DNA of 62,996 bases, taken from contig CAJXDP010000004.1 of the NCBI GenBank assembly GCA_913052445.1, positions 1 through 62,996 of the forward strand, written 5' to 3'. Made by a program: the position numbers and the translations under genes. The notes beneath the pieces were generated by a model. It was not told the DNA's origin. It was given only the letters and a program-made list of their open reading frames with translations, and did not search any database. Shown piece by piece: positions 53,056 to 62,979 of this stretch; position 1 is the stretch's first letter; every line of letters starts with the position of its first letter. The DNA is from an uncultured Formosa sp. (GTDB lineage Bacteria > Bacteroidota > Bacteroidia > Flavobacteriales > Flavobacteriaceae).

Positions 53056-53943
53056 ATGGCTATCAAGAAATTTATTGACTTTTTATTGCTTGAGAAAAAG
53101 TATTCTCAGCATACTGCTATTGCATATCAAAAAGATATAGAAATGTTTCAATTATTTCTCTCAAGAGAATTTCCAGAATCAAAATTATCCGATGTAAATT
53201 ATTCTCAAATAAGAAATTGGATTGTTGAGTTGGTAAACACAAACATTACCAATCGGACGATAAATCGCAAAGTATCATCACTGAATAGTTATTTTAAGTT
53301 TTTACTAAAGATTCAGTCTGTAGAATTTAATCCTTTGAGGAAACACAAGGCTCTGAAGGTAAGCAAGAAATTACAAATTCCATTTTCTGAAATTGAAATT
53401 ATCAGTGTTTTAAATTCTATTGAAACCGATAGCTTTGAAGGCCTTAGAGATAAGTTTATTGTTGAACTGTTTTACTCTACAGGAATGCGTCGTGTAGAGT
53501 TAGTCAATCTTAAATTGAGTGATGTAAACTTATCTCAAGGTCAAGTGAAGGTGCTTGGTAAGCAAAATAAAGAGCGTTATATTCCGTTGTTACCAAATGT
53601 CCTAGATACTTATCAAGCTTATTTAATTAAACGTTCAAATTTAAAACTTATTAAAGATTTAACAGCGCTTTTTTTGACTAGAAAAGGAGTCAAGGTTTAT
53701 GAAAAACTTGTATACAGGGTGATTATAAATTACTTTGATACTATTTCAACTAAGGTAAAAAAGAGCCCTCATATTTTAAGACATTCATTTGCTACTCATT
53801 TATTAAGCAATGGAGCCGATTTAAATTCAGTGAAAGAGCTTTTAGGGCACTCGAGTTTAGCTGCTACTCAGGTTTACACTCATAATAGTGTATCAGAGCT
53901 TAAGAAAGTATATGAAAAATCGCATCCAAGAATACTCTTTTAA
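53056..53943 (+). CDS. xerC: Tyrosine recombinase XerC/XerD
   Basis: It resolves chromosome dimers at dif with a partner recombinase near FtsK. The protein has 295 residues. A SAM-like N-terminal DNA-binding domain (1-95) precedes the catalytic domain with the full set of residues: Arg145 in STGMRRVEL, Lys169, His239 and Arg242 in HILRHSF, His265 in LGHSS, and the nucleophile Tyr274 in QVYTH. It sits in its conserved place by rpsU, with no sign of an integrated element. The XerC/XerD choice is by convention in this locus. Confidence 0.88.
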   Translation: MAIKKFIDFLLLEKKYSQHTAIAYQKDIEMFQLFLSREFPESKLSDVNYSQIRNWIVELVNTNITNRTINRKVSSLNSYFKFLLKIQSVEFNPLRKHKALKVSKKLQIPFSEIEIISVLNSIETDSFEGLRDKFIVELFYSTGMRRVELVNLKLSDVNLSQGQVKVLGKQNKERYIPLLPNVLDTYQAYLIKRSNLKLIKDLTALFLTRKGVKVYEKLVYRVIINYFDTISTKVKKSPHILRHSFATHLLSNGADLNSVKELLGHSSLAATQVYTHNSVSELKKVYEKSHPRILF

Positions 53944-54008
53944 TGATAAATTTTAATATTTGTATCACTTGTTGTGAATAAAATGTGATATTTTAGGTTT
54001 GTTTTTAA

Positions 54009-54134
54009 ATTCTTGTAGATATTATAAATTTTAAGAAGATTTTTACAGCTTTTGACAAAGGTCTTGATACTGCTGTATATGCTTATGAAATATACCTAAA
54101 ATTAATAAAAGAAAAATTACATCAATATTCATGA
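54009..54134 (+). pseudogene. C-terminal remnant of a ribosome hibernation promoting factor (hpf/raiA)
   Basis: Between xer and the tRNA operon one frame reads, from 54033, KKIFTAFDKGLDTAVYAYE, then IYLKLIKEKLHQYS and TGA. This aligns without gaps to the end of short HPF proteins, where the pattern is KK-x4-FEEGxDxAxxALExQLKKxKEKL: Lys-Lys, Phe, Gly, Asp, Ala, Ala, Glu, Leu-Lys and Lys-Glu-Lys-Leu all keep their spacing. The frame is closed by TAA at 54006-54008 and has no start codon, and the N-terminal two thirds are unrecognisable. In other Flavobacteriaceae I recall, an intact hpf occupies exactly this place. Confidence 0.65.
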
Positions 54135-54154
54135 TATTTTTCTTAAAAAATGTT

Positions 54155-54183
54155 TTGAAAGAAAAAAAATATATATACATTTG
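54155..54183 (+). promoter_or_regulatory. Promoter of the tRNA-tuf operon
   Basis: TTG at 54155-54157, an 18-base spacer and TACATTTG at 54176-54183. Full match to the Bacteroidota consensus, with transcription expected to start at about 54188. Confidence 0.65.
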
Positions 54184-54187
54184 CAGA

Positions 54188-54211
54188 CCGCTAGAAATAG
54201 CGGGCTTTTTT
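54188..54211 (+). terminator. Terminator-like hairpin at the 5' end of the tRNA operon transcript
   Basis: CCGCTA-GAAA-TAGCGG is a perfect 6-bp stem with a stable GNRA tetraloop, followed by GC and six T's. It starts about five bases after the -7 box, so the hairpin would be the first thing transcribed. It could terminate or attenuate the new transcript after some 24 bases, protect the 5' end, or terminate reading from upstream. Confidence 0.5.
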
Positions 54212-54234
54212 AGTGCGTTAAAACATTACTAAAG

Positions 54235-54308
54235 GCCGATGTAGCTCAGCTGGCTAGAGCAGCTGATTTGTAATCAGCAGGTCGTGGGTTCGAGTCCCTC
54301 CATCGGCT
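54235..54308 (+). tRNA. tRNA-Thr (TGT)
   Basis: A 74-base cloverleaf. The acceptor GCCGATG pairs with CATCGGC, the D arm is GCTCAGCTGGCTAGAGC, the anticodon loop TTTGTAA has TGT at 54269-54271, and the T arm has GGTTCGAGTCC. The CCA end is not encoded. First of four tRNAs before tuf. Confidence 0.95.
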
Positions 54309-54345
54309 CAAGTTCTTTAATAGAGTGAAATTATATTTAAATTGA

Positions 54346-54427
<82 letters not shown>

Positions 54428-54454
54428 CATTTAAATAGATAATTTAAAAATATT

Positions 54455-54527
54455 GCGGGAGTAGCTCAGTTGGTAGAGCGTCAGCCTTCCAAGCTGAATG
54501 TCGCCAGTTCGAACCTGGTCTCCCGCT
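54455..54527 (+). tRNA. tRNA-Gly (TCC)
   Basis: A 73-base cloverleaf. Acceptor GCGGGAG pairs with CTCCCGC; anticodon loop CTTCCAA with TCC at 54488-54490; T loop GTTCGAACC. Same transcript as its neighbours. Confidence 0.95.
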
Positions 54528-54543
54528 CTAGTTTTTTTATTTG

Positions 54544-54615
54544 GCCGGTGTAGCTCAGGGGTAGAGCGTTTCCTTGGTAAGGAAGAGGCCACGGGTTCAA
54601 ATCCCGTCATTGGCT
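54544..54615 (+). tRNA. tRNA-Thr (GGT)
   Basis: A 72-base cloverleaf. Acceptor GCCGGTG pairs with CATTGGC including two G-T pairs; anticodon loop TTGGTAA with GGT at 54576-54578; T loop GTTCAAATC. With the TGT isoacceptor it covers the threonine codons. It ends 68 bases before tuf. Confidence 0.94.
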
Positions 54616-54683
54616 CTTTATTGAATAAAAAATTTAAGAATTGAATAATAAATATTAATATAACTAAGAATAAATTTTAAAAC

Positions 54684-55871
54684 ATGGCAAAGGCAACTTT
54701 CGATCGTTCAAAACCACACTTAAACATTGGTACTATTGGACACGTAGATCACGGTAAAACAACTTTAACTGCTGCTATTACTAAAGTATTAGCTGATGCA
54801 GGTTATTCTGAAGCAAGATCATTTGATCAAATTGATAATGCTCCAGAAGAAAAAGAAAGAGGTATAACAATTAACACCTCACATGTAGAATATGCAACTA
54901 AGAATCGTCATTACGCTCACGTTGACTGTCCAGGTCACGCCGATTACGTAAAAAATATGGTTACTGGAGCTGCACAAATGGATGGTGCTATTTTAGTAGT
55001 AGCAGCTACTGACGGGCCTATGCCACAAACACGTGAGCACATCCTTTTAGGGCGTCAAGTTGGTATTCCAAGAATGGTAGTGTTCATGAATAAAGTAGAT
55101 ATGGTTGACGATGAAGAGCTTTTAGAGCTTGTTGACATGGAAATAAGAGACTTATTAAACTTTTACGAATACGATGGTGATAATGGACCCGTTATTTCTG
55201 GATCTGCACTTGGAGCTCTTAATGGGGAACAGAAGTGGGTTGATTCTGTGTTAGAATTAATGGAATCTGTTGATAGCTGGATTGAATTACCAGTTCGTGA
55301 TGTTGAAAAAGATTTCTTGATGCCTATTGAAGATGTATTCTCAATTACAGGTCGTGGTACAGTAGCTACTGGTAGAATCGAAACCGGTATTGCAAACACT
55401 GGTGATCCAGTTGAGATTATTGGTATGGGTGCACAAAAATTAAGCTCTACTATTACAGGTATTGAAATGTTCCGTCAAATTCTTGATAGAGGTGAGGCAG
55501 GAGATAACGCAGGTATTTTGCTAAGAGGGATTGAGAAATCGCAAATCTCTAGAGGAATGGTAATTACCAAGCCTGGGTCTGTAACTCCTCATGCTAAATT
55601 TAAAGCTGAGGTTTATATCCTTAAAAAAGAAGAAGGTGGTCGTCACACTCCGTTCCATAACAACTATCGTCCACAGTTTTATGTGCGCACAACTGATGTT
55701 ACAGGAAATATTGCTTTGCCTTCAGGAGTAGAAATGGTAATGCCTGGAGATAACCTTACAATTGAAGTTGATTTAATTCAAACTATAGCAATGCACGTTG
55801 GACTTCGTTTCGCGATCCGTGAAGGTGGTAGAACAGTTGGTGCTGGTCAGGTGACTGAGATTTTAGACTAA
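54684..55871 (+). CDS. tuf: Elongation factor Tu
   Basis: A GTPase that delivers aminoacyl-tRNA to the ribosome. The protein has 395 residues: GHVDHGKTT (19-27), [12 protein letters not shown] switch region, [16 protein letters not shown], then the two beta-barrel domains ending [10 protein letters not shown]. It is co-transcribed with the upstream tRNAs in the classic tRNA-tuf arrangement and followed by a hairpin and tRNA-Trp. No Shine-Dalgarno; the leader is A/T-rich. Confidence 0.98.
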   Translation: MAKATFDRSKPHLNIGTIGHVDHGKTTLTAAITKVLADAGYSEARSFDQIDNAPEEKERGITINTSHVEYATKNRHYAHVDCPGHADYVKNMVTGAAQMDGAILVVAATDGPMPQTREHILLGRQVGIPRMVVFMNKVDMVDDEELLELVDMEIRDLLNFYEYDGDNGPVISGSALGALNGEQKWVDSVLELMESVDSWIELPVRDVEKDFLMPIEDVFSITGRGTVATGRIETGIANTGDPVEIIGMGAQKLSSTITGIEMFRQILDRGEAGDNAGILLRGIEKSQISRGMVITKPGSVTPHAKFKAEVYILKKEEGGRHTPFHNNYRPQFYVRTTDVTGNIALPSGVEMVMPGDNLTIEVDLIQTIAMHVGLRFAIREGGRTVGAGQVTEILD

Positions 55872-55894
55872 TATTGTTAGACTAATACATGAAA

Positions 55895-55920
55895 AGGTGT
55901 CTCGATTTATCGAGATACCT
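55895..55920 (+). terminator. Hairpin between tuf and tRNA-Trp
   Basis: AGGTGTCTCGA pairs with TCGAGATACCT (one G-T pair) around a 4-base loop, an 11-bp stem. Only a weak T tract (TAATTT) follows, so it could be a partial terminator or a processing signal upstream of tRNA-Trp. Confidence 0.55.
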
Positions 55921-55932
55921 TAATTTGTGTCT

Positions 55933-56005
55933 ACGGGTTTAGCTCAGTTGGTAGAGCACTGGTCTCCAAAACCAGGTGTCGTGAGTTCGAGTCTCTCAAC
56001 CCGTG
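55933..56005 (+). tRNA. tRNA-Trp (CCA)
   Basis: A 73-base cloverleaf. Acceptor ACGGGTT pairs with AACCCGT; anticodon loop CTCCAAA with CCA at 55966-55968; T loop GTTCGAGTC; discriminator G. Placed between tuf and secE as in many bacteria. Confidence 0.95.
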
Positions 56006-56084
56006 CTAAGTTAATATGAGAAGTTACTCAACTAAAAACGAGTCATTCAAAATGATAGACTCAAAACAATAAAGAATAATTACA

Positions 56085-56279
56085 ATGGTAGGTATAGTAG
56101 GATACGTTAAAGAATCATTTGAAGAACTTAAAAACAATGTTAGTTGGCCAACGTGGACTGAAGGACAAAGTCTTACAGTACTCGTAGCTCTTTTTTCAAT
56201 TATATTTTCTTTAGCTATATGGGGAGTAGACACCATATTTTCTAATGTTGTTGAATTGTATTTTAACTGGATTAAATAA
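56085..56279 (+). CDS. secE: Preprotein translocase subunit SecE
   Basis: A 64-residue membrane protein that clamps SecY in the protein-export channel. An amphipathic helix with ESFEELKNNVSWPTW (the conserved VxWPT element) precedes one membrane helix (about 31-55). This is the short form found in most bacteria outside the enterics. nusG follows after eight bases. Confidence 0.94.
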   Translation: MVGIVGYVKESFEELKNNVSWPTWTEGQSLTVLVALFSIIFSLAIWGVDTIFSNVVELYFNWIK

Positions 56280-56287
56280 TATACCTA

Positions 56288-56845
56288 ATGGTAGAGACTA
56301 AGGAAGAAAAAAAGTGGTATGTTGTTCGTGCAGTAAGTGGTCAGGAGAACAAAATCAAGTCGTATATCGAAAATGAAGTTTCTCGATTAGGTTTAGAATC
56401 TTTTGTTGACCAAGTATTGGTTCCTACTGAAAATGTAATACAAATTCGAAAAGGAAAAAAAGTTCAGAAAGAAAAAGTTTATTTTCCTGGATACATAATG
56501 ATTCAAGCCAACCTGACTGGAGAAATTCCTCACATTATTAAATCTATTACTAACGTAATTGGTTTTTTAGGGGAAACAAAAAGAGGAGAGCCTGTCCCGT
56601 TACGTCAAACAGAAGTAAACCGAATGTTAGGTAAAGTTGATGAGCTTTCATTAGAAGCAGATCAAAATGTTGCCATACCTTTTGTTAAAGGAGAAACAGT
56701 TAAAGTAATTGACGGCCCATTTAATGGGTTTGATGGAACTGTTGAAAATATTAATGAAGAAAAACGTAAAATTGAAGTAATGGTAAAGATTTTTGGAAGA
56801 AAAACTCCATTAGAATTAAGTTACATGCAAGTAGATAAAATTTAA
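56288..56845 (+). CDS. nusG: Transcription elongation and termination factor NusG
   Basis: The protein has 185 residues. The NGN domain starts WYVVRAVSGQENKIKSYI and has VYFPGYIMIQANL (RNA polymerase contact); the KOW domain has VIDGPFNGFDGTVENINEEK near 140-160. It links RNA polymerase with Rho or the ribosome. Operon secE-nusG-rplKAJL-rpoBC. Confidence 0.97.
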   Translation: MVETKEEKKWYVVRAVSGQENKIKSYIENEVSRLGLESFVDQVLVPTENVIQIRKGKKVQKEKVYFPGYIMIQANLTGEIPHIIKSITNVIGFLGETKRGEPVPLRQTEVNRMLGKVDELSLEADQNVAIPFVKGETVKVIDGPFNGFDGTVENINEEKRKIEVMVKIFGRKTPLELSYMQVDKI

Positions 56846-56919
56846 TAATTGTTACACGAATATTATGACTCAGGTTTATAGCTTCCATTTATAATAATGA
56901 GTTAAACTAAATTTAAAAA

Positions 56920-57360
56920 ATGGCAAAAGAATTAGGTAAAGTAGTCAAACTACAAGTAAGGGGAGGTGCAGCGAATCCATCGCCGCCGGTTGGACCCGCT
57001 TTAGGTGCTGCTGGAGTTAATATCATGGAGTTCTGTAAGCAGTTTAACGCGAGAACTCAGGACAAGCCTGGTAAAGTATTGCCAGTAGTTATTTCCGTTT
57101 ATAAAGACAAGTCATTTGACTTTGTAATTAAAACTCCTCCAGCCGCAGTACAATTATTAGAAGCGGCCAAAGTAAAAAAAGGTTCTGGTGAACCAAATAG
57201 AAAAAAAGTAGCAAAAGTAACTTGGGATCAGGTAAAATCGATTGCTGAAGATAAAATGGTAGATTTAAATGCATTTACTGTTGGTTCTGCTATGAAAATG
57301 GTAGCTGGAACAGCCAGATCTATGGGTATAACTATTAAAGGTGGTGAAGCCCCCAATTAA
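56920..57360 (+). CDS. rplK: 50S ribosomal protein uL11
   Basis: The protein has 146 residues. The start has [22 protein letters not shown] with the conserved proline hinge, and the RNA-binding C-terminal domain has MVDLNAF and GTARSMGI. It forms the base of the GTPase stalk with 23S rRNA. The 74-base leader contains a weak inverted repeat around GACTCA/TGAGTT and no Shine-Dalgarno. Confidence 0.97.
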   Translation: MAKELGKVVKLQVRGGAANPSPPVGPALGAAGVNIMEFCKQFNARTQDKPGKVLPVVISVYKDKSFDFVIKTPPAAVQLLEAAKVKKGSGEPNRKKVAKVTWDQVKSIAEDKMVDLNAFTVGSAMKMVAGTARSMGITIKGGEAPN

Positions 57361-57375
57361 TCAAAAATATTTGAA

Positions 57376-58068
57376 ATGGCAAGATTAACAAAAAATCAAA
57401 AGGAAGCAGTTGCTAAAATTGAAAAGAACAAAATCTACAGCCTAGAACAGGCTTCAGTTTTAGTAAAAGAAATTACGAATACAAAGTTTGATGCATCCGT
57501 TGATTTAGCAGTTCGTTTAGGAGTTGATCCTAGAAAAGCAAATCAAATGGTTAGAGGCGTGGTATCGCTTCCGCATGGAACAGGTAAAGATATGAAAGTA
57601 CTTGCCTTAGTAACCCCTGATAAAGCTCAGGAGGCTACAGACGCTGGTGCAGATTACGTTGGTTTGGATGAATACCTTGAGAAAATTAAAGGTGGTTGGA
57701 CAGATGTTGATGTAATCATAACTATGCCAAGTGTAATGGGGAAACTAGGTCCATTAGGTCGTGTGTTAGGACCACGAGGTTTAATGCCTAATCCAAAGAC
57801 AGGCACTGTGACAATGGACGTTGCTAAGGCAGTAACAGAAGTAAAAGCAGGAAAAATAGATTTTAAAGTTGACAAAACAGGAATTGTTCATGCAGCAGTT
57901 GGAAAAGTTTCTTTTTCTGCAGACAAAATTCAAGATAATGCTCAAGAGCTATTAACAACTTTAATGAAATTAAAACCAACATCATCAAAAGGAACATATG
58001 TAAAAAGCATTTTTATGTCTAGTACAATGAGCCCTAGTATTGCTGTGGATTCTAAAGTTAGTAGTTAA
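57376..58068 (+). CDS. rplA: 50S ribosomal protein uL1
   Basis: The protein has 230 residues, two alpha/beta domains of the L1 stalk. Visible family segments are [60 protein letters not shown] (the RNA-binding signature) and VGKVSF near the end. In many bacteria L1 represses its own rplKA message; no clear mimic of its target could be identified here. Confidence 0.97.
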   Translation: MARLTKNQKEAVAKIEKNKIYSLEQASVLVKEITNTKFDASVDLAVRLGVDPRKANQMVRGVVSLPHGTGKDMKVLALVTPDKAQEATDAGADYVGLDEYLEKIKGGWTDVDVIITMPSVMGKLGPLGRVLGPRGLMPNPKTGTVTMDVAKAVTEVKAGKIDFKVDKTGIVHAAVGKVSFSADKIQDNAQELLTTLMKLKPTSSKGTYVKSIFMSSTMSPSIAVDSKVSS

Positions 58069-58078
58069 ACAATTTATT

Positions 58079-58600
58079 ATGACAAGAGAAGAAAAATCAA
58101 AAGTAATCAAAGTGTTGACTGCAGAATTAGCTGAGAATTCAAATTTATATTTGACTGATATTTCAGGATTAAATGCAGCAACTACTTCAGCGTTAAGACG
58201 CGCATGCTTCAAAGCTAACATACGTTTAGCAGTAGTAAAGAACACCTTGCTTGAAAAGGCAATGGAAGCCTCAGATAAAGATTTCGGAGATTTACCAACA
58301 ATATTAAAAGGTAATACTTCAGTAATGTATTCTGAGACTGGAAACGCACCAGCGAAAGTAATTAAAGCTTTTAGAAAAAAATCGGATAAGCCTTTCCTGA
58401 AGGGAGCTTATATCGAAGAAGCTGTTTATTTGGGTGACGATCAATTGGATATGTTAGTAGACATCAAGTCGAAAGAAGAGCTTATTGGAGATATCATTGG
58501 ATTATTACAATCTCCAGCTAAGAATCTTATTTCAGCCCTTCAATCGAGCGGAGGTAAACTTTCAGGTATCATAAAAACATTATCTCAAAAAGAGGTATAA
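58079..58600 (+). CDS. rplJ: 50S ribosomal protein uL10
   Basis: The protein has 173 residues from ATG 58079 (MTREEKSKVI); a longer frame from 58040 lies partly within rplA and is not needed. The N-terminal RNA-binding part has FKANIRLAVVKNTLL; the C-terminal helix (about 135-170) carries the L7/L12 dimers. rplJ starts 10 bases after rplA, so there is little room for a separate leader. Confidence 0.96.
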   Translation: MTREEKSKVIKVLTAELAENSNLYLTDISGLNAATTSALRRACFKANIRLAVVKNTLLEKAMEASDKDFGDLPTILKGNTSVMYSETGNAPAKVIKAFRKKSDKPFLKGAYIEEAVYLGDDQLDMLVDIKSKEELIGDIIGLLQSPAKNLISALQSSGGKLSGIIKTLSQKEV

Positions 58601-58663
58601 TACAAACAAGTACGCACTTTTTACAATTATATTATATTAAAAAATTATTAAAACGATAGAAAA

Positions 58664-59038
58664 ATGGCAGATTTAAAAGATTTCGCAGAACAATTAGTAA
58701 ACTTAACAGTAAAAGAAGTTAACGAACTAGCAACAATTTTAAAAGACGAGTACGGTATCGAACCTGCAGCAGCTGCTGTAGCAGTCGCAGCTGGACCTGC
58801 AGCTGGTGGAGACACAGCTGAAGCTCAAACAGAGTTTGATGTAATTCTTAAAGCAGCAGGTGGATCTAAGTTAGCTGTTGTTAAGTTAGTTAAAGAACTA
58901 ACAGGGTTAGGTTTAAAAGAAGCTAAAGGATTAGTTGATGATGCACCTAGTGCAATCAAAGAGGCTGTGTCTAAAGACGAAGCTGAAGGCTTGAAAACTT
59001 CTTTAGAAGAAGCTGGAGCAGAGGTTGAAGTTAAGTAA
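58664..59038 (+). CDS. rplL: 50S ribosomal protein bL12 (L7/L12)
   Basis: The protein has 124 residues: an N-terminal dimerisation helix ([21 protein letters not shown]), an Ala-rich hinge ([16 protein letters not shown]), and the factor-binding C-terminal domain with [24 protein letters not shown] and ending AGAEVEVK. It recruits translation GTPases. Confidence 0.97.
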   Translation: MADLKDFAEQLVNLTVKEVNELATILKDEYGIEPAAAAVAVAAGPAAGGDTAEAQTEFDVILKAAGGSKLAVVKLVKELTGLGLKEAKGLVDDAPSAIKEAVSKDEAEGLKTSLEEAGAEVEVK

Positions 59039-59062
59039 ACTTATCCTCTAATTCCATACACT

Positions 59063-59126
59063 GGTTTAGGTCCTAGAGTAACATGCTTTATGATCTAAAC
59101 CCTTTTGTGTATAAATATTTATACAC
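59063..59126 (+). promoter_or_regulatory. Two inverted repeats in the rplL-rpoB spacer
   Basis: GGTTTAG (59063-59069) pairs with CTAAACC (59095-59101), and bases 59107-59126 form a perfect 20-base palindrome (GTGTATAA...TTATACAC). A partial T-run follows further on (59136-59147). In Escherichia coli the same spacer holds an attenuator and an RNase III site that set the ratio of ribosomal protein to polymerase; a similar function is inferred. Confidence 0.5.
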
Positions 59127-59166
59127 TTAAAAACACTTTATTTTTTAATCAATAATTCGTCCATCG

Positions 59167-62100
59167 ATGTTAGCAAAAAAAGCTGAAAGATTAAATTTCT
59201 CGTCTATTAAAAATAGAACCGAATATCCGGATTTTCTGGATATTCAGATAAAATCCTTCCAGGATTTTTTCCAGTTAGAGACAAAATCAGAAGAAAGAGG
59301 AAATGAAGGGCTGTATAATACCTTCATGGAAAATTTCCCAATCACTGACACACGTAACCAATTCGTGTTAGAGTTTTTGGATTATTTTATAGATCCACCA
59401 AGATATTCCCTAGAAGAATGTATTGAAAGAGGTCTTACTTATAGTGTCCCATTAAAAGCAAGATTAAAATTATTTTGTACAGATCCAGAACATGAAGATT
59501 TTGAAACTATAGTTCAAGATGTTTACTTAGGTACAATTCCCTACATGACTCCAAGTGGTACATTTTGTATAAATGGAGCAGAGCGTGTAGTTGTTTCCCA
59601 ACTTCACCGTTCGCCCGGCGTTTTCTTTGGACAGTCTTTTCATGCTAATGGAACAAAGTTATATTCTGCTAGAGTTATTCCATTCAAAGGGTCTTGGATT
59701 GAATTTGCTACAGACATTAATAGTGTTATGTACGCTTATATCGACCGAAAGAAAAAACTTCCTGTTACAACTCTTTTTAGAGCCATCGGTTTTGAAAGAG
59801 ATAAAGATATTTTAGAAATTTTTGATCTTGCTGAAGAGATTAAGGTTTCAAAATCAGGACTAAAGAAGATTTTGGGACGCAAACTTGCCGCACGTGTATT
59901 GAATACATGGTATGAAGATTTCGTTGATGAAGACACCGGTGAGGTAGTTTCTATTGAAAGGAATGAAATTGTTCTAGATAGAGACACTATTATTGATAAG
60001 GAAAACATCGAGGAAATTCTTGAGTCTGGAACTAAAACAATTCTTTTACACAAAGAAAGCAATCAGCAAGGAGATTATGCTATTATTCATAATACGCTTC
60101 AAAAAGATCCAACTAATTCCGAAAAAGAAGCCGTCGAACACATTTACAGACAACTAAGGAATGCTGAGCCGCCAGATGAAGAAACTGCACGTGGCATAAT
60201 CGACAAATTGTTTTTTAGTGACCAACGTTATAACCTAGGAGAGGTAGGTCGTTACCGAATGAATAAAAAACTAGGCCTTGATATTGGAATGGATAAGCAA
60301 GTTCTTACCAAAGTAGATATTATTACAATTATCAAATACTTGATTGAGTTAATTAATTCCAAGGCTGAGATTGATGATATTGACCACCTTTCCAACCGTC
60401 GTGTTAGAACTGTAGGTGAACAATTATCTTCCCAGTTTGGTGTTGGTTTAGCACGTATGGCACGAACTATTCGTGAGCGTATGAATGTTCGAGATAATGA
60501 AGTGTTTACCCCCATTGATTTAATTAATGCCAAAACATTATCCTCAGTCATTAATTCTTTTTTTGGAACCAATCAGTTATCTCAATTTATGGATCAAACG
60601 AATCCTTTAGCAGAAATTACGCACAAGCGTCGTTTATCTGCACTAGGACCCGGAGGCTTATCTAGAGAACGTGCAGGATTCGAAGTTCGAGATGTACATT
60701 ACACACACTACGGACGTTTATGTCCAATTGAAACCCCTGAAGGACCAAATATTGGTTTGATATCTTCTCTATCTGTATTTGCTAAAGTAAATTCTATGGG
60801 ATTCATCGAAACTCCTTATAGAAAAGTTGAAAATTCAATTGTAGATATTAAAGGAACTCCTATTTACCTGAGTGCTGAGGAAGAAGAAGACCAAATGATC
60901 GCACAAGCAAGTATTGCTGTAGATGCCAAAGGAAAAATTATATCCGATAAGGTAATAGCACGCCAAGAAGGAGATTTTCCTGTTATTGATCCTTCTCTAG
61001 TAAATTATACTGATGTTGCTCCAAATCAAATTTCGTCTATATCAGCCTCGTTAATTCCTTTTTTAGAACACGATGATGCCAATCGTGCATTAATGGGATC
61101 AAATATGATGCGTCAAGCAGTACCATTATTAAGACCGGAAGCTCCTATAGTCGGAACCGGATTGGAGCGTCAAGTAGCTTCAGACTCTAGAGTCTTGGTT
61201 AATGCATCTGGTGATGGTGTTGTTCAGTATGTAGACGCTAATAAAATTACTATCAAATACTCAAGAACGGATGATCAGGCACTTGTGAGTTTTGATTCAC
61301 AAGTAATTACATACCCACTAACTAAGTTTAGAAAAACTAACCAGGGTACTTCCGTTAACCTTAAAGCCATTGTCAAAAAAGGAGATAAAGTTAAAAAAGG
61401 ACAAGTCCTTACAGAAGGTTATGCTACTCAAAATGGTGAGCTAGCACTTGGTAGAAACATGAAAGTAGCTTTCATGCCTTGGAAAGGTTATAATTTTGAA
61501 GATGCAATTGTTATTTCTGAGAAAGTAGTTAGAAATGATGTATTCACATCTATCCATATTGATGAATATTCTCTTGAAGTAAGAGACACCAAACTTGGAA
61601 ATGAAGAACTAACAAATGATATTCCCAATGTTTCAGAGGAGGCTACCAAAGACTTAGATGAAAATGGAATGATCCGTATTGGAGCTGAAATTAAGCCAGG
61701 TGATATTTTAATTGGAAAAATTACCCCCAAAGGAGAATCAGACCCAACTCCAGAAGAAAAGCTACTAAGAGCTATATTTGGAGATAAAGCAGGAGATGTA
61801 AAAGATGCATCTCTTAAAGCATCTCCGTCACTACACGGAGTAGTTATTGAGAAAAAATTATTCTCAAGAGCTGTTAAAGACAAACGCAAACGAGCGCAGG
61901 ATAAAGAGGATATTTCCAATTTGGAAGATCTTTATGACACTAAGTTTGATGAATTACAGTCCATACTGGTCGAAAAACTATTTACAATTGTTGGTGGTAA
62001 AACAGCTCAAGGTATTTCTAACGATCTTGGTGAAGATGTATTTCCAAAAGGAAAAAAATTCACCCTTAAGATGTTAAATGCAGTTGATGATTATGCTCAT

Positions 62101-62979
62101 TTAATTTCTGGTAAATGGACAACTGATGCTACAACTAACAAACTAGTGTCTGAGTTAATCCACAACTATAAAATTAAAGAAAATGACCTTCAGGGTGGTT
62201 TAAGACGTGAGAAGTTTACAATTTCTGTTGGAGATGAGCTTCCAGCGGGTATTATAAAGCTTGCAAAAGTTTACATCGCTAAGAAACGTAAACTTAAAGT
62301 AGGTGATAAAATGGCAGGACGTCACGGAAATAAAGGCATTGTTGCACGAATTGTACGACAAGAAGATATGCCTTTCCTTGAAGACGGAACTCCAGTAGAT
62401 ATCGTATTAAATCCACTCGGTGTACCATCTCGAATGAATATTGGTCAGATTTATGAAACTGTTCTTGGATGGGCAGGTCAAGATCTTGGAAGAACGTATG
62501 CAACACCGATATTTGATGGGGCTACTTTAGATCAAATTAATGATCTTACTGATGAAGCAGGGATTCCTAAATTTGGTCACACTTATCTATATGATGGTGG
62601 TACAGGTGATCGTTTTGATCAAGCAGCAACCGTCGGAGTCATTTATATGTTAAAATTAGGACATATGGTAGATGATAAAATGCATGCACGATCAATTGGA
62701 CCATATTCACTTATTACTCAGCAACCTCTTGGTGGTAAAGCACAATTTGGTGGCCAACGTTTTGGGGAAATGGAAGTTTGGGCGTTAGAAGCATATGGAG
62801 CCTCTAGTACACTTAGAGAAATCCTTACTGTTAAGTCGGATGATGTTATTGGTAGAGCCAAGACATATGAAGCAATTGTTAAGGGTGAACCAATGCCTGA
62901 ACCAGGACTGCCAGAATCATTCAACGTGTTAATGCACGAGCTGAAAGGTTTAGGACTAGACATAAGATTAGAAGAATAA
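59167..62979 (+). CDS. rpoB: DNA-directed RNA polymerase beta subunit
   Basis: The protein has 1270 residues, complete with a TAA stop 17 bases before the window ends. The rifampicin region is intact: [40 protein letters not shown]. It also has [46 protein letters not shown] and the C-terminal [27 protein letters not shown] stretches. No intein or frameshift is visible. rpoC should follow immediately. Confidence 0.98.
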   Translation: MLAKKAERLNFSSIKNRTEYPDFLDIQIKSFQDFFQLETKSEERGNEGLYNTFMENFPITDTRNQFVLEFLDYFIDPPRYSLEECIERGLTYSVPLKARLKLFCTDPEHEDFETIVQDVYLGTIPYMTPSGTFCINGAERVVVSQLHRSPGVFFGQSFHANGTKLYSARVIPFKGSWIEFATDINSVMYAYIDRKKKLPVTTLFRAIGFERDKDILEIFDLAEEIKVSKSGLKKILGRKLAARVLNTWYEDFVDEDTGEVVSIERNEIVLDRDTIIDKENIEEILESGTKTILLHKESNQQGDYAIIHNTLQKDPTNSEKEAVEHIYRQLRNAEPPDEETARGIIDKLFFSDQRYNLGEVGRYRMNKKLGLDIGMDKQVLTKVDIITIIKYLIELINSKAEIDDIDHLSNRRVRTVGEQLSSQFGVGLARMARTIRERMNVRDNEVFTPIDLINAKTLSSVINSFFGTNQLSQFMDQTNPLAEITHKRRLSALGPGGLSRERAGFEVRDVHYTHYGRLCPIETPEGPNIGLISSLSVFAKVNSMGFIETPYRKVENSIVDIKGTPIYLSAEEEEDQMIAQASIAVDAKGKIISDKVIARQEGDFPVIDPSLVNYTDVAPNQISSISASLIPFLEHDDANRALMGSNMMRQAVPLLRPEAPIVGTGLERQVASDSRVLVNASGDGVVQYVDANKITIKYSRTDDQALVSFDSQVITYPLTKFRKTNQGTSVNLKAIVKKGDKVKKGQVLTEGYATQNGELALGRNMKVAFMPWKGYNFEDAIVISEKVVRNDVFTSIHIDEYSLEVRDTKLGNEELTNDIPNVSEEATKDLDENGMIRIGAEIKPGDILIGKITPKGESDPTPEEKLLRAIFGDKAGDVKDASLKASPSLHGVVIEKKLFSRAVKDKRKRAQDKEDISNLEDLYDTKFDELQSILVEKLFTIVGGKTAQGISNDLGEDVFPKGKKFTLKMLNAVDDYAHLISGKWTTDATTNKLVSELIHNYKIKENDLQGGLRREKFTISVGDELPAGIIKLAKVYIAKKRKLKVGDKMAGRHGNKGIVARIVRQEDMPFLEDGTPVDIVLNPLGVPSRMNIGQIYETVLGWAGQDLGRTYATPIFDGATLDQINDLTDEAGIPKFGHTYLYDGGTGDRFDQAATVGVIYMLKLGHMVDDKMHARSIGPYSLITQQPLGGKAQFGGQRFGEMEVWALEAYGASSTLREILTVKSDDVIGRAKTYEAIVKGEPMPEPGLPESFNVLMHELKGLGLDIRLEE

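Noticed and set aside
53056-53943. Mobile-element integrase next to tRNA genes
   Set aside because: The recombinase has Xer length and sits in its conserved place after rpsU; no att duplications or phage genes were seen near the tRNAs.
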